NCBI RefSeq assembly: GCF_000003195.3
Contig: NC_012873.2
Coordinates: 44,200,061-44,264,060, forward strand
Direction: 5' to 3'
Length of the DNA: 64,000 bases
Origin: Sorghum bicolor
Taxonomy: Eukaryota; Streptophyta; Magnoliopsida; Poales; Poaceae
The stretch's first letter is position 1, and every line of letters begins with the position of its first letter. Shown here piece by piece: positions 1-10,331 of this stretch. A program made the position numbers and the translations under genes. The notes under the pieces are model-generated. The model was given only the letters and a program-made list of their open reading frames with translations, ran no database searches and was not told where the DNA came from.

Positions 1-1486
1 GAGATCTGCAAGCGCACAGATTAATACCGATGTAGCATTTTAACCGGGAAGTATTCCAGGTATCGTTATTTATATTTTTACCGCTGGGAAGGGATTAACA
101 ATCATCAATATTGATTACAGAATAGAATATGAGATTGAGTATCTATCATTGCATGTATAATTGAGAACATTTTTCTAACTCTTTCATACAGTGATAAGTG
201 TCACATAAAAGATACATGAAGTAATGAGTAGTGACAAAGATAATTAATCTGATCATAACTTAGCCACATAATAAATATGATAAGCACCTCAATTAGATAC
301 TCTAGAAAGTCATTAGCATGGTATTAGAACGAACTACAAGAATATTTCCTAAGTTATTCTCAACTATATAGTCTAGTATTATCATAGTTAGTGCAAGCAT
401 ACTTAGCAATCATTGCGAGACAAGACTACGCCCATGCATAGTGATATTAGCAAGGTAAATGAGAAATATAGCAATCACTCCCCTGTAATAAGGTTGCTCT
501 GCCAGCCCAATACACGAGAGGGGGACTATATAAGAATCAATGAAGCTGTCACTATCACGAACTACCCTACGATCTAGCATATTGGGTACAATCGCAGATA
601 AATACGGTATAAGCACCACGCCTACACAATATCTATCATTTACCCATGGATCCGATGGATAAACGCTATACGATCCTAAACATGTATATAGATCCAATCT
701 AACTAAGCCAAGTATATAACTATGATAAACTAAGGTCAATATAATCTTGAATATAAGCAAGTAGAGCAAAGTCATAAGCAATATATTGAAGTAGAACAAA
801 GTCATATTCATAATATTGAAGAACAAAGATAATTAGAAGAACAATTAGAAGCACAATTAGAGAATTACCAAGAATCCTCTTGACAGATCCGGAAACCAAT
901 CGAAGATTGACTCCTTCTAGTTCTAATTCTATGTAGCTATGCTAATCTAGATGTCTAATTGATGTGGTGGCTCTAATCTTGATCAGGGGCTTCTTCTCCC
1001 TTGAGGAATATGAATTAGGGTTGAGAGGCTCTCTCCTCCAGGGGCCAGGGGGTCTGGTTTTATAGTCCCTTCAAGTGAATATGGGACGTTGGATCAAACC
1101 GACATTGATTGAACGGTTACACTTGATCCTTTAGGTCGGTGGAGATCTTTTCCGAGAGAGAGTCCTGATTGGACTCAGCAGGAGGGTGGGGGCCTAGGGC
1201 AACTGGGCGGGCGCCCAGTGCCTGGCCCCGTTCGGCCTCCGCTTCCTTCCCGTGGCTTCTGGAGTCTTCTAGATGTAAGATAATTGCACGGCACGTTAAT
1301 ATCTCTATGTAATCCTGACGTGTGGGCCTTTCTTCCGTATTTCCTGATAACCCCCTGCAGAAATAGACAAACACCAAAACTCATGGAATTCTGTCAGATA
1401 AAACCCTAAGTCTAGATGTTGATTTCATTTGGATCCTTTTCTTTGTTTATTTGATAATTAAATTTGATACTTAAGGACCGTCAACA
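1..1486 (-). repeat. Ath-1: partial LTR of an Athila-like retrotransposon
   Basis: This is a reverse-orientation copy of the LTR found at 12878-14511, 19537-21194 and 53425-55088. Its right boundary is clear: on the minus strand it begins TGTTGACGGTCC at 1486. The U5 end (about 170 bp) lies before the window. A minus-strand TATA box (TATAAAA, 1058-1064) and a pair of GGGCGCCC-type boxes near 1200-1225 are visible. The next five bases, ACCAT (1487-1491), would be one target duplication; the partner is outside. Whether this is a solo LTR or the edge of a full element cannot be decided. Confidence 0.9.
410..826 (-). other. 138-codon ORF inside the Ath-1 LTR
   Basis: An uninterrupted 138-codon frame lies downstream of the LTR TATA box, so it would fall in the transcript leader. 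The N-terminal 45 residues or so are very hydrophobic and could form a membrane segment. The same frame is open in three other LTR copies here. No protein family is recognised, and it may simply be a fortuitous ORF in conserved LTR sequence. Confidence 0.3.
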
Positions 1487-1578
1487 ACCATCAGGTTCGT
1501 AGCTTGTGCACCTGTCTGCCGATAAACTACTACCGTGGGTATACCCCAAGGTAGACTGCGACTAGCTTTCGTCCATAG

Positions 1579-1596
1579 TGGCGCGCCAGGTAGGGG
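1579..1596 (+). other. Primer binding site of Tat-0
   Basis: TGGCGCGCCAGGTAGGGG begins three bases after an LTR-like CA end at 1575. This form is common directly after the 5' LTR of grass Tat-type elements. The tRNA primer was not determined. Confidence 0.65.
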
Positions 1597-1763
1597 GTGT
1601 GCGTACAGCTCTCCAGACAAACAAGATGGTCATCATCTCTGCTTCCGTGGCCGTGGCTGAAGGCCTCATGTTCACTGTCGGCTAGATGACCTGGACGACT
1701 CACGCCAGTGGCCTCATGACCACGACTTTGGAAGAAAATCAGATCTGACCTGAAGCAGCAAAG

Positions 1764-3932
1764 GTGGTGGTCCCGACCACATCGACTACGACCACCTTCG
1801 CTCCGACAATGTTGTCGGCCACGCCGACAACCCGTCCTCTGCTTCCCCGCTATAAGGGGAAACGAGTCGACAACTCCGACCTGCTCGAAGCCATTGATCA
1901 CGCTAACCACAAGCTCTTTGAGGCTTCTGATCTAGTAAATTCAATCTCGAGCCCGATCACCTCGTCGGCACTGCCTAATCGTCGCGAATCCACTCGACCA
2001 ACTCATGTCACTACACACGAACGGCCGGGAACGTCGTTGGCAATCATGGCCACCCCCGAAGGACGGATCATTCGGTTCAAGGCGACCCCTCCAAACGGGG
2101 GCTTTCCTCACGGCCTGAGTAACACGGCCAACCAGGTCGCACATTATACTCAGCAGATGTTCGGGGCGATGGATTTGTCACCTAGACAGCCGGCGTGACC
2201 GGCACACCACTTCATCAACATGGTCTCTATCTGAACTTTGCCGGAGGGCAATAATACCAGCATAAATTCAAGCACGGTCTCCATCCCTACCGAGGTCCTA
2301 CACTCCGAGGACGAAGACTATGACTTGGATCTTCCCCCATATCCCCCGGGTTTCCCACGCTTCCCGGTTTTTCTGCCTCGTTGAGGAGATCTGGTCCTCA
2401 ATGTCAGTAACGATGAACCAGTCCTCGATGGAGAAATCGATGATCAAAGACAGCAGCGCAAGCAGCACAATGCCGATCGTGCTCAGCAGCATGCGGAAGA
2501 AGAACAGTGACAGCTGGTCCCAAACAACCTCGATGACGCCTTCGACATGGTGGGGGACCAGCAAGTGTTAAAGACCCCAAGCGCCAATGTAGCTGTCGCC
2601 ATGGCGAACCTTAACCGACTCCTAGACACGCCCGAATATCAGGGTGTTCGGATAAGTATAAGGGCACATCTGAGCCCCGCCATGGGGCAAACAACAGATC
2701 TTTTTAGAAGGGCCCAAACCATCTCCTACACGAAGGTCACTTCCGACCAGACCCATCAAAGTCGGGCTTCCCCACGACCTGGCACGCATCGCTGCAGTCG
2801 CTCGCCCAATGACGACCGTGGAAAGGCGACTCGATGCTGTGGCCGTGGTCGGGACGCTGGCTGTAACCGCGAGCAAAGGCACGGCCACGACTAGAAGGTA
2901 GACTAGGGAAGAAACCATGATCTTCAGTAGAATCTCTCCCACAAGGATGCCTGTGAGCGCATTAACAGCCGCGTCAGGGATAGAGTGGCACACAAAAACG
3001 TACGCCGCATCGAGTACGACGCTGCACACGGCCCTCCCAGCTTGAAACAGTTCTCCTCACATCTCTGACAAGTCGTATGGCCGTGCAATTTCAAACTTGA
3101 GAAACTCAAAAAATATGACGGTAAGGAGAACCCTGAAAACTGGATCACCCTTTACGAGATCATGGTTCGATCAGCAACGGGAGACGAACACATGATGGTG
3201 AATTATTTCACGGATGTCCTCGACCAGGCGGGTCACCAGTGGCTTCTTGGCTTGCCCGAAAATTCATTTGATTCATGGGACGAACTACAGCAGGCGTTCA
3301 TCGTCAATTTCATCACTACCTGTGAACAGCTAGGGAACAAATACGACCTGGAGAGGATATGGGACCGTAAGAATGAACCCTTGCGTGATTACATCTTATG
3401 TTTCTCGGATATGCGTCTCAAAATCCCAAAGATTTCCCACAATGAAGCCATTTCGGCTTTCATCAAGGGCCTTCATTTACATGAAGCCTTGAGGAGTAAG
3501 TTGTTGCGCAAGAGGCCGACCACGGTCGCCGAGCTCCTCGCCACGGCCAAAAATTATGCCGATGCTGATGACGCAAAAAAGCTCATCAGGGAAGATGTCA
3601 GAGGAACCCAAGAAAATGAGCAGCTTCCTCGACGGTACGATAACCGAGACAACCGCAGATGTTTCGACAACCGCAGCCTACGGCGCAACGACAACCGCGA
3701 CCACCGAGAAGGATGGGACGGGCATCGTAATCACCGTGATGATTTCAAGGGTAAACGACCTTGTGACAATGACCACGAAGTCAACACAGTCAAGCAGTTT
3801 ACTGGTCGACGTGATTATCAAGAAGACTACAAAAGAACCTTGAAGGGGCTATGCCAACTTCATCCTAAGTCCAACCACACAATGGAAGAATGTCGTGTCC
3901 TCAAGAGCATCTACACACAACAGGCTATTTAA
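1764..3932 (+). pseudogene. gag: Tat-0 gag (degenerate)
   Basis: This is the capsid/nucleocapsid gene of Tat-0. The best preserved part, 3162-3932 (256 codons), holds the retrotransposon-gag domain with the WDELQQAF and LERIWDRKNEPLRDYI type helices, then an Arg/Asn/Asp-rich basic tail and a terminal knuckle CQLHPKSNHTMEEC near 3850-3890. Upstream (1764-2198 and 2320-2894) the frame is broken by stops and shifts and has low complexity. It cannot give a full-length product. Assignment rests on domain pattern and position between the primer site and protease. Confidence 0.7.
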
Positions 3933-4199
3933 GGTGATGCCGCTAAAACAACGAGGAAGCACGACAGGCGCAACCAAGAGGATGAGGACGAAGACCAGAA
4001 CAGAGACCCACACCACCAATACGTCAACCCAACTAACGTAGTCCACTCCATCTTCAGAGGAAAAGTTTCAATCGAATCCAAGAGGGAGAGGAAACTTCTC
4101 AAGAGGGCCTGCCTGAACGTGGACAGCTCCGACGGCCTCCTCGCCGATCCAAAGTTTCCCCCTGGTCTCACCAAGAGATATCCTTTAGTAGACATGATC

Positions 4200-4560
4200 A
4201 ATGGGCTGCCATCCCCGAGCCAGGACGTTCTCCACTGATCCTGGACCCATGTATTAACAGCATCAGATTCGAACGTGTGCTCATAGATGGTGGCAGCTCC
4301 ATCGACATCCTCTTTCGCAACAGCCTACCTGCTTTCGAGCTAACCCCAGCGCAGCTGAAACCATACAAAACCCAATTCTGGGGTGTCCTACCTGGCCAAA
4401 GTTCAATTCCTCTCGGCCAGATAACATTGTCCGTGTAGTTCGGAACACCAGACCACTTTCACACGGAGTTTGTAAATTTTGTGGTCGCCGACTTCGACGG
4501 GACTTACCTGCCATTCTTGGCCGTCCTTCTCTCACCGAGTTCATCCCGATTTGCTAGCCA
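4200..4560 (+). pseudogene. Tat-0 aspartic protease remnant
   Basis: A frame with stops reads LIDGGSSIDILFRNSL near 4282-4328, the Asp-Gly-Gly variant of the retropepsin active site common in Tat elements. The C-terminal part runs straight into the RT region with the usual linker missing, so a deletion fused the end of protease to RT near 4560. It is not functional. Confidence 0.6.
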
Positions 4561-5590
4561 ATCCGATTCTTGTAAGGAAAAAGAATAATGAATGGAGAAT
4601 ATGCGTTGATTACACCGATCTTAATAAACACTGTCCTAAAGATCCTTTCGGTCTCCCTCGCATAGACGAGGTGGTCGATTCAACGGCTGGATGCGAACTA
4701 CTCTCTTTTCTCGACTGCTACTCTGGTTATCACTAGATCTCTTTAAAAGAGGATGACCAGATTAAAACCTCATTTATTACCCCCTTTGGGGCATACTACT
4801 ATACGACCATGTCTTTTGGACTAAAAAATGCCAGAGCCACATATCAACGTGCCATTCAGCAATGTCTCCACGATGAAATACGTGATGACCTTGTAGAAGC
4901 TTACGTCGATGACGTTGTCGTCAAAACTAGAGACGCCAGCACTCTGATCGACAATCTCGACCAAACCTTCAAAGCGCTAAACAAGTATAAGTGGAAGCTT
5001 AACCCCAAAAAATGCATATTCGGGGTTCCCTCCGGCATACTGCTCGGTAACATCGTTAGTCGCGACGACATACACCCAAATCCCTCGAAAGTCAGGGCAG
5101 TGCTTGATATGCGACCACCCAAAAACGTAAAGGACGTACAGAAACTCACATGATGCATGGTTGCTCTTAGCAAGTTTATATCTCGACTAGGAGAGAAAGG
5201 GCTCCCGTTCTTCAAACTACTCAAAGCATCCAAAAAAATCGCCTAGATAGAGGAGGCTGACACCGCATTCGCGCAGCTCAAAGTTTTCCTCACTTCCCCC
5301 CAATCCTTACTGTGCCTCAACCTAATGAGGACCTACTCCTCTACATCGTGGCTATCGATCGAGTCGTGTCAACAGCGCTCGTAGTAGAGCGAGAGGAACC
5401 AGGCCACGTCTATAAGGTCCAACGACCAGTGTACTTCATAAGCAAAGTTCTAAATGAATCCAGGACCAGGTATCCTCAGATATAGAAGGTTATTTATGCT
5501 ATCCTAATCACTTCTAGGAAGTTGAAACATTATTTCGACGACCACCACATCATGGTAACTACAAGCTTCCGATTAGGTGACATCCTGCTG
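4561..5590 (+). pseudogene. pol: Tat-0 reverse transcriptase with truncated RNase H
   Basis: RT motifs are readable across two frames split by a stop: WRICVDYTDLNKHCPKD near 4594-4644, FLDCYSGYH near 4711-4735, MSFGLKNARATYQ near 4809-4847 and the catalytic YVDDVVVK near 4901-4924. Further stops occur near 4735, 5153, 5245 and 5485. The RNase H part (about 5240-5588) keeps the LKHYF...LGDIL end and is then cut. Integrase is absent. The catalytic Asp pair is present, but the gene is dead. Confidence 0.8.
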
Positions 5591-7255
5591 CAACTCATCC
5601 CACGCATGCTCGACGCCTCTCCCGTAGATCGGACACGTGCGACTCTTCCTCTCCTCTCACCCACGGACGGACCATGGCAGGGTGCCGCCACTGGCCACCA
5701 GGCCAGGCCAGGCCTTCTGGTAGTCCAAGCTCGACCTTTCTTGTGCAACTTCATCTCCTCCTCTCCTCTCCCTTCCCCAGCGCGCCTTCCTAGGTTCAAA
5801 ACCCTAGCTACGGCCACCGGCGACACAGTAGCAATGACTGCTATGGTGGCGCTCTGACCAAGGATGAGGCGGGGCGACGCCTTCATGGCCTTGGAGGACG
5901 TTGGCTCTGCCACTCGCGACTTCGACTCCGCTCCCTTCCCCGCCCCATCACGACCTCGACATTGGCGCGCTCCACCTGTAGGCGCTCCTATTTGGTGTCA
6001 TAGCGACCGATGGAGTTGGAATCGCCGGAGGCATGCTCATCCGGGGAGGTGTCTCCTGAATCACCGACGGCGGAGGCGCACTTGTCCGAGCCCGTGTCGC
6101 TGCAGGTGCTCGTCGACCTTGTGCGTGTTGGGGACATGGACGTCACCCACAAGGTGCGCTGCCTCACCCGGACCTCCGCGGGGCACAGGTGCATGCTCGA
6201 CGCCGCTGTCGAGCCACTCTTCGCCATGCTTCGCTCCGACGTGCCCTTCTTCCTGTCGTTGTTGCTGTCAACCTGAGTTGGCTCAAGGCTATGGTTCGGA
6301 TTCTTTAGTGCTAGATGGATTTTTGGTTCCTATTACCTACCGCACAAAGTATTGACTGATTGATGCAACAGATTTACTATTCATGGCCTCGCGATTTAAC
6401 TTAATTTGGGCTGATGCGGGGAATTAAGTTCTGACTTATGTTTGGCCGTGGCTGGTGTATTCTCATGTAAGGTGAAAAAAGGAAAAATATGTAATTTCAT
6501 TTGACGATGATTGAAGCCATCGGTGCTCGATCTCATGACGTTGGGTGAGTGCGTGCGGGCGAGGGTGGGAGTGAGGAGAGTTGGAAGCAACTTCTCACCT
6601 CTTAATCTCAGATGTTGGATTTTTAGTTGGTGTGTTGATCTTGAAGGAGGGAGGGGACTTCAAGAATATTTCAATTATAGTAGAGATTTTTGGAAGTAAA
6701 TAAGGCCTACCTGAACTACCCGCTGGACCCACCACTGCAGCGACCGCCAAGAGGAGCCTTGGCTGGAACTTGCAACACCGTCACCCCCAGTCCATGGGTT
6801 TTAGCAACTACAACACATCACCTTCCTTGTCTCGCCAGGCTTCTATAGCAAGGAGATCGACGTTGAGCTCATGACAACTGACGACCCGTCGCTGGCAGCT
6901 AGCGGGCAGCGGCGCTTATACGTGCGACCGTGCGCGCCTGTGCGGGTGGTGTCGGTGTGATTTTAGCATGTGAGACAGTGGGTAAAGCCTGATAGGGCGT
7001 TCGGTGAGCCTGTTCGTCACCGGCGGCTGGCAAGCGGCGATGCTCCTGCGTCCTACGTGGGCGGCGGCTCAGTGCCTGTGCGGTGCGGGAGGCGGAGCGA
7101 CGAGCGCTAGTGCATTGTGGGGCAGATAAGGAGAGCTTGCCTCTCCTGGGCTAGGCCCTGTGGATCTGGCACTATCGGGCCTATCAGCTCGGCCCGAAGC
7201 ACAGGATTACACCTAAGCAAACGCGTACCTAGAATGAGCATCCCTGTGCGGCTGC
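5591..7255. other. Unassigned GC-rich stretch between two elements, with gene-fragment character
   Basis: This 1.66-kb interval matches no element here. The first half (5591-6280) looks like a plant 5' UTR plus first coding exon: GC-rich, pyrimidine-rich leader and several ATGs. From 6280 to 6720 it is AT-richer and intron-like. From 6720 to 7255 it is GC-rich again with short open frames, for example about 6800-6958, ending in TGA, which I do not recognise. It could be host sequence between insertions, or a fragment acquired when Tat-0 was truncated. Confidence 0.5.
6010..6276 (+). pseudogene. ARM-repeat-like gene fragment (possibly PUB/ARM family)
   Basis: This 88-codon frame has a Ser/Glu/Pro-rich start, then a segment around residues 30-80 (LVDLVRVGDMDV...RCLTRTSAGHRCML...VEPLFAMLRSD) that resembles the first helices of armadillo repeats in plant U-box/ARM proteins, where Arg-Leu-Thr-Lys-Thr-Ser and Val-Glu-Pro-Leu-Val are common. 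It then ends at a stop after a Phe/Leu run, far short of any complete ARM protein. A GC-rich leader precedes it and intron-like sequence follows. I infer a truncated gene copy. The family call comes from pattern memory only. Confidence 0.4.
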
Positions 7256-7983
7256 TGTTGATGCAAAAGCTGATCTACAAACACAAAGGGCTAATACCCG
7301 ATTCAAACGTTAAGGCGTGCCAGCCGGTTTGACCTTACAACCGATAAAGGTGGTAACTCGAACACTTTGGTCCCGACAACAGCGATGCGCTCGGATATCA
7401 TGGCCAAGAGGTGTTCACGCGGAACTCGAGAATTCGTCGAGATTGACTCGAAGAATCCTTAAAAACTCGTAGTAAAAAGAAAATATGACGAAGTCGTCGA
7501 AAAGTAGATGCTAGAATATGTGTAAAAACTTGTGTTTGATTGATTGATAGATATCTCCATTACATTGCCACAGGGTCTATATTTATACCCTATTCAAAAG
7601 AGCTACAATCAGACACGACTAGCACTTGAACTCCATATTAAACAGAATCCGTATACAAAACAAACTCTAATAACTACGGAAAGCATTAAATTATCCTCCA
7701 CAACCGATTGGTACACCATCACGAGTCAATCGGCAACCCCCGCGCTTTTCTTCATAACCATCGGCAGACCACCTTTCACAACCATCGGCAGCCATCAATA
7801 CTAGTCATCGGTACGAACCCATCACCACTCCTAGACTTAGTCATATCCTGCCATTTTCCCATCGGCACCAACCCTCATCGGCAACTCTCCTGTAGACTAG
7901 TCACCATTTTTTCGCTTGCCGATCTACACCCCATTAACTCTAGGTATGCGTCCAAAGATACGTGTCCAAAAATGGTGTCAACA
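7256..7983 (-). repeat. 3' LTR of Tat-1
   Basis: 728 bp, on the plus strand TGTTGATGC...GTGTCAACA, closely matching the reverse complement of the Tat-3 LTR at 51062-51787. It holds several ATCGGC/GCCGAT copies, for example at 7729, 7760, 7784, 7861, 7877 and 7918. Confidence 0.9.
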
Positions 7984-8002
7984 CATGCCCTCCAATTTCG
8001 GA
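7984..8002 (-). other. Polypurine tract of Tat-1
   Basis: On the minus strand this reads CCGAAATTGGAGGGCATG directly before the LTR. The matching position in Tat-2 and Tat-4 reads AACTGGGGGGCATG. It marks the plus-strand primer and fixes the element's orientation as minus. Confidence 0.75.
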
Positions 8003-8382
8003 GTATAAAATCCTTAATGCTCCAAAATTCTCCTCAGTAATGACGCCTTTCCGTAATTATTCCTCCCAATTGGTAAGCAATCACCAAATCTGAACATCCT
8101 CAGCCTGATTCTCCTGCATGCTCCTCGAATTTCTCAACTTCGTGAACCGAATATCCCCAGAATACGTTCATCGGCAACATTTCCGTTAGACGAAACTGCC
8201 GATGAACCGACCAGGAGATCTTGCACAGTAAGATATCTTCAAAATCATGACCGCTTGCTGTCAAATCACCTGCGCAATCCCTTGATTATCGTGCGAACAG
8301 TTACCATATCCACCTGAACACCCTCGGATTTCTCGGATGCGGCAAAGAGATAAGTCAGATTTGCCCCTGCCCCTTTTTGTCC

Positions 8383-8390
8383 TATAAATA
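8383..8390 (+). promoter_or_regulatory. TATA box of the antisense PMD gene in Tat-1
   Basis: CCTATAAATA lies about 155 bp before the PMD start codon. The same TATA element in the same context occurs in Tat-2 (30937) and Tat-4 (61986). It lies outside the LTR and points opposite to the retrotransposon's own transcription. Confidence 0.6.
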
Positions 8391-8543
8391 CTTCCTTCTC
8401 CGGTACTCTTCACCCATCCTGTCATTCTACAGCCTCAAACCCACCTTCTTGGTGGCGGCACCGTTCGAGAACTTAAGAACTCCCACAAGGACCTCCTCCA
8501 ACAATCTTCCGAGTCTTCGATTCTTTCCTCTTCTCGGGAAGAA

Positions 8544-10331
8544 ATGGCCATCAACTTCGTCGTCTCGGAGGTCAACTCAAAACCCCCTCTCCTCGTTTTA
8601 CCATACTCTTGTTGTATTCCTATTCTTTTATGAATCTATTTACTAAGTAGACTTTTTTCTTTTTTCTGTTCTTCCAATCTTCAAACCTTTTAGGAAGTTG
8701 CCGATAAGATTGTGATCCCCACTGATCAACCCCATTTTCAGTGTCTTGGTCCATTGGGAAACCCAGATCCTACCGATTTGACAAATGCAGAGACAAATAG
8801 GATCCCCTTTAGAGCCGAGAACTTTTCTTTAGATCTGTGGAAAGACACCTTTCGCTCCTGGCCCAGTTCTACCAAGGGGTGGAAAGATTGGTTCCTGAGA
8901 ATCGGCAATTCGAACGAAGTCCAATGGGGTGAGCGAAAATTAGACCAATGCATTAGGCTATCCATTGTCGATATGGAGAGGAATGAATCACTGCTGATAG
9001 CCGCTTCATACTTTTGGTCTGATACTCTCAGCGCCTTTGTATTTGGTCATGGCCTTGCTTCCCCTACCTTAGACGATGTGCTCATGCTCACCGGTTTAGA
9101 CATATCAACTGCCGATGACAATCATTTATATGACCGCAAGCCTGAGCGCAAAGTAGAAACTCATAACATCGGCGGTTGGTCAGGATACATTCAGAAATAC
9201 CGGAAAACAGGACCAGTCGGTCAGAGGGAGCATGCTGTCTTCCTGAACATGTGGCTAGACAAGTTCGTTTTCTGTGGTCGATTGGTAGGACCAACATATG
9301 TTTACCTATCGGCAGCAGAAAGACTGGCCGATGGCGGCCGATTTCCCCTCGACCGATATTTGCTTGGCTCCGTCTATCATCTTCTGCATCAAGTAGCTGA
9401 GAAGCTTTTGCTAGGCCAATCCATCGGCAACTTAGGGGGACCCTGGTGGTTCATCAATATGTGGCTCGGTGTTCATATGCATAAGCGCCTGGGATTCAAT
9501 CTTTTTGCACAACATTTTCCCAGAGATGTAGCCGAAGATTGTGAATTGGATGATGAAGAATCGGCAACTCGCTCCACTCTAAACTATGGTGAGGCCGCCA
9601 TAGTCCTACCTGGTACTGGTGGTAACGAAGACCAGGTCAGCCGATTCTTCCAAACTCTCTATGAGGGTCTGACCAAAGACCAGCGGGCATGGATGCCTTA
9701 TGAGGATCCAGAAACCAGATTCCCGCTCACTTTCCACCCCTTTGATGGTGCCCTCAACAAGGACCATGATCTGATGATGGCAATTATCACCCCGAGAGCT
9801 ATACCAGTTAATTTCTTTAGCAGTGGGAAAACTTCCAACCTTACCTATAAATTCTATAACCCATCAACACTGGCTCGTCAACTGGCCTTTGGAAAGCTGC
9901 CAATCGCACTCTGCTATGCCGATGTGGTGAAGCCAAGGGAGACCATAACTAGTGGTCTTGAGTGGATTAGAATAGCTCAGCTACAGCCAAATGCCGATAC
10001 GTGAGACATCGATCTATCGGCCTGGATCCCAGCTCTCTTCATTACTCAAGCATACAAACAGTGGTGGGAGGAGTGGAAAGAGCATATGTTCTGCACCTCG
10101 GCTCTCACAAACCGCGGTATGATCGACCCCAAGTATAAAGTCCGTGAAAACACTGTAAGTCTTTAACCGATGCTTCAATCCTTCCATTACTTTTATCCTT
10201 ATCGGTAACTCATTTTCCCCCTTTTTAACAGGTCGACGACACAGCACCAACTATCAGCAGGAGTGGTAAGCCGATCGAGCTCCTTCCATCGGGCCCGATT
10301 TCTCTCATCGGCAACAATGCACAAAGCCTGG
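8544..10331 (+). pseudogene. PMD gene of Tat-1, 5' part (exons 1-3)
   Basis: The protein belongs to the plant mobile domain / aminotransferase-like group, whose biochemical role is poorly known. Exon 1 is 8544-8570 (nine codons). An intron 8571-8693 (GT...TTTTAG) follows. Exon 2 is 8694-10154 (487 codons), with FWSDTL...FVFGHG...LTGLDIS and the GGPWWFINMWL region. The next intron is 10155-10231 (GTAAGT...AACAG), then exon 3 until Tekay-1 interrupts it at 10332. A TGA at 10002-10004 stops exon 2 about 50 codons early compared with Tat-2 and Tat-4, so the copy is inactive even without the insertion. Splice sites are inferred from the three aligned copies. Confidence 0.7.

Larger units (their letters stand above)
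1487..5590 (+). mobile_element. Tat-0: decayed Tat-lineage Ty3/gypsy element
   Basis: The order is a short LTR end (1487-1575), primer binding site, gag, protease remnant, RT and part of RNase H, all on the plus strand with several stops and shifts. The gag knuckle has the Tat-type pattern Cys-x2-His...His...Cys instead of the usual CCHC. Its 5' LTR was cut by Ath-1. Its 3' part is lost: similarity stops near 5588 just after a conserved LGDIL stretch of RNase H, and unrelated GC-rich sequence begins. It lacks the YATCGGCA enrichment of Tat-1 to Tat-4 and belongs to a different, older family. Confidence 0.8.
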
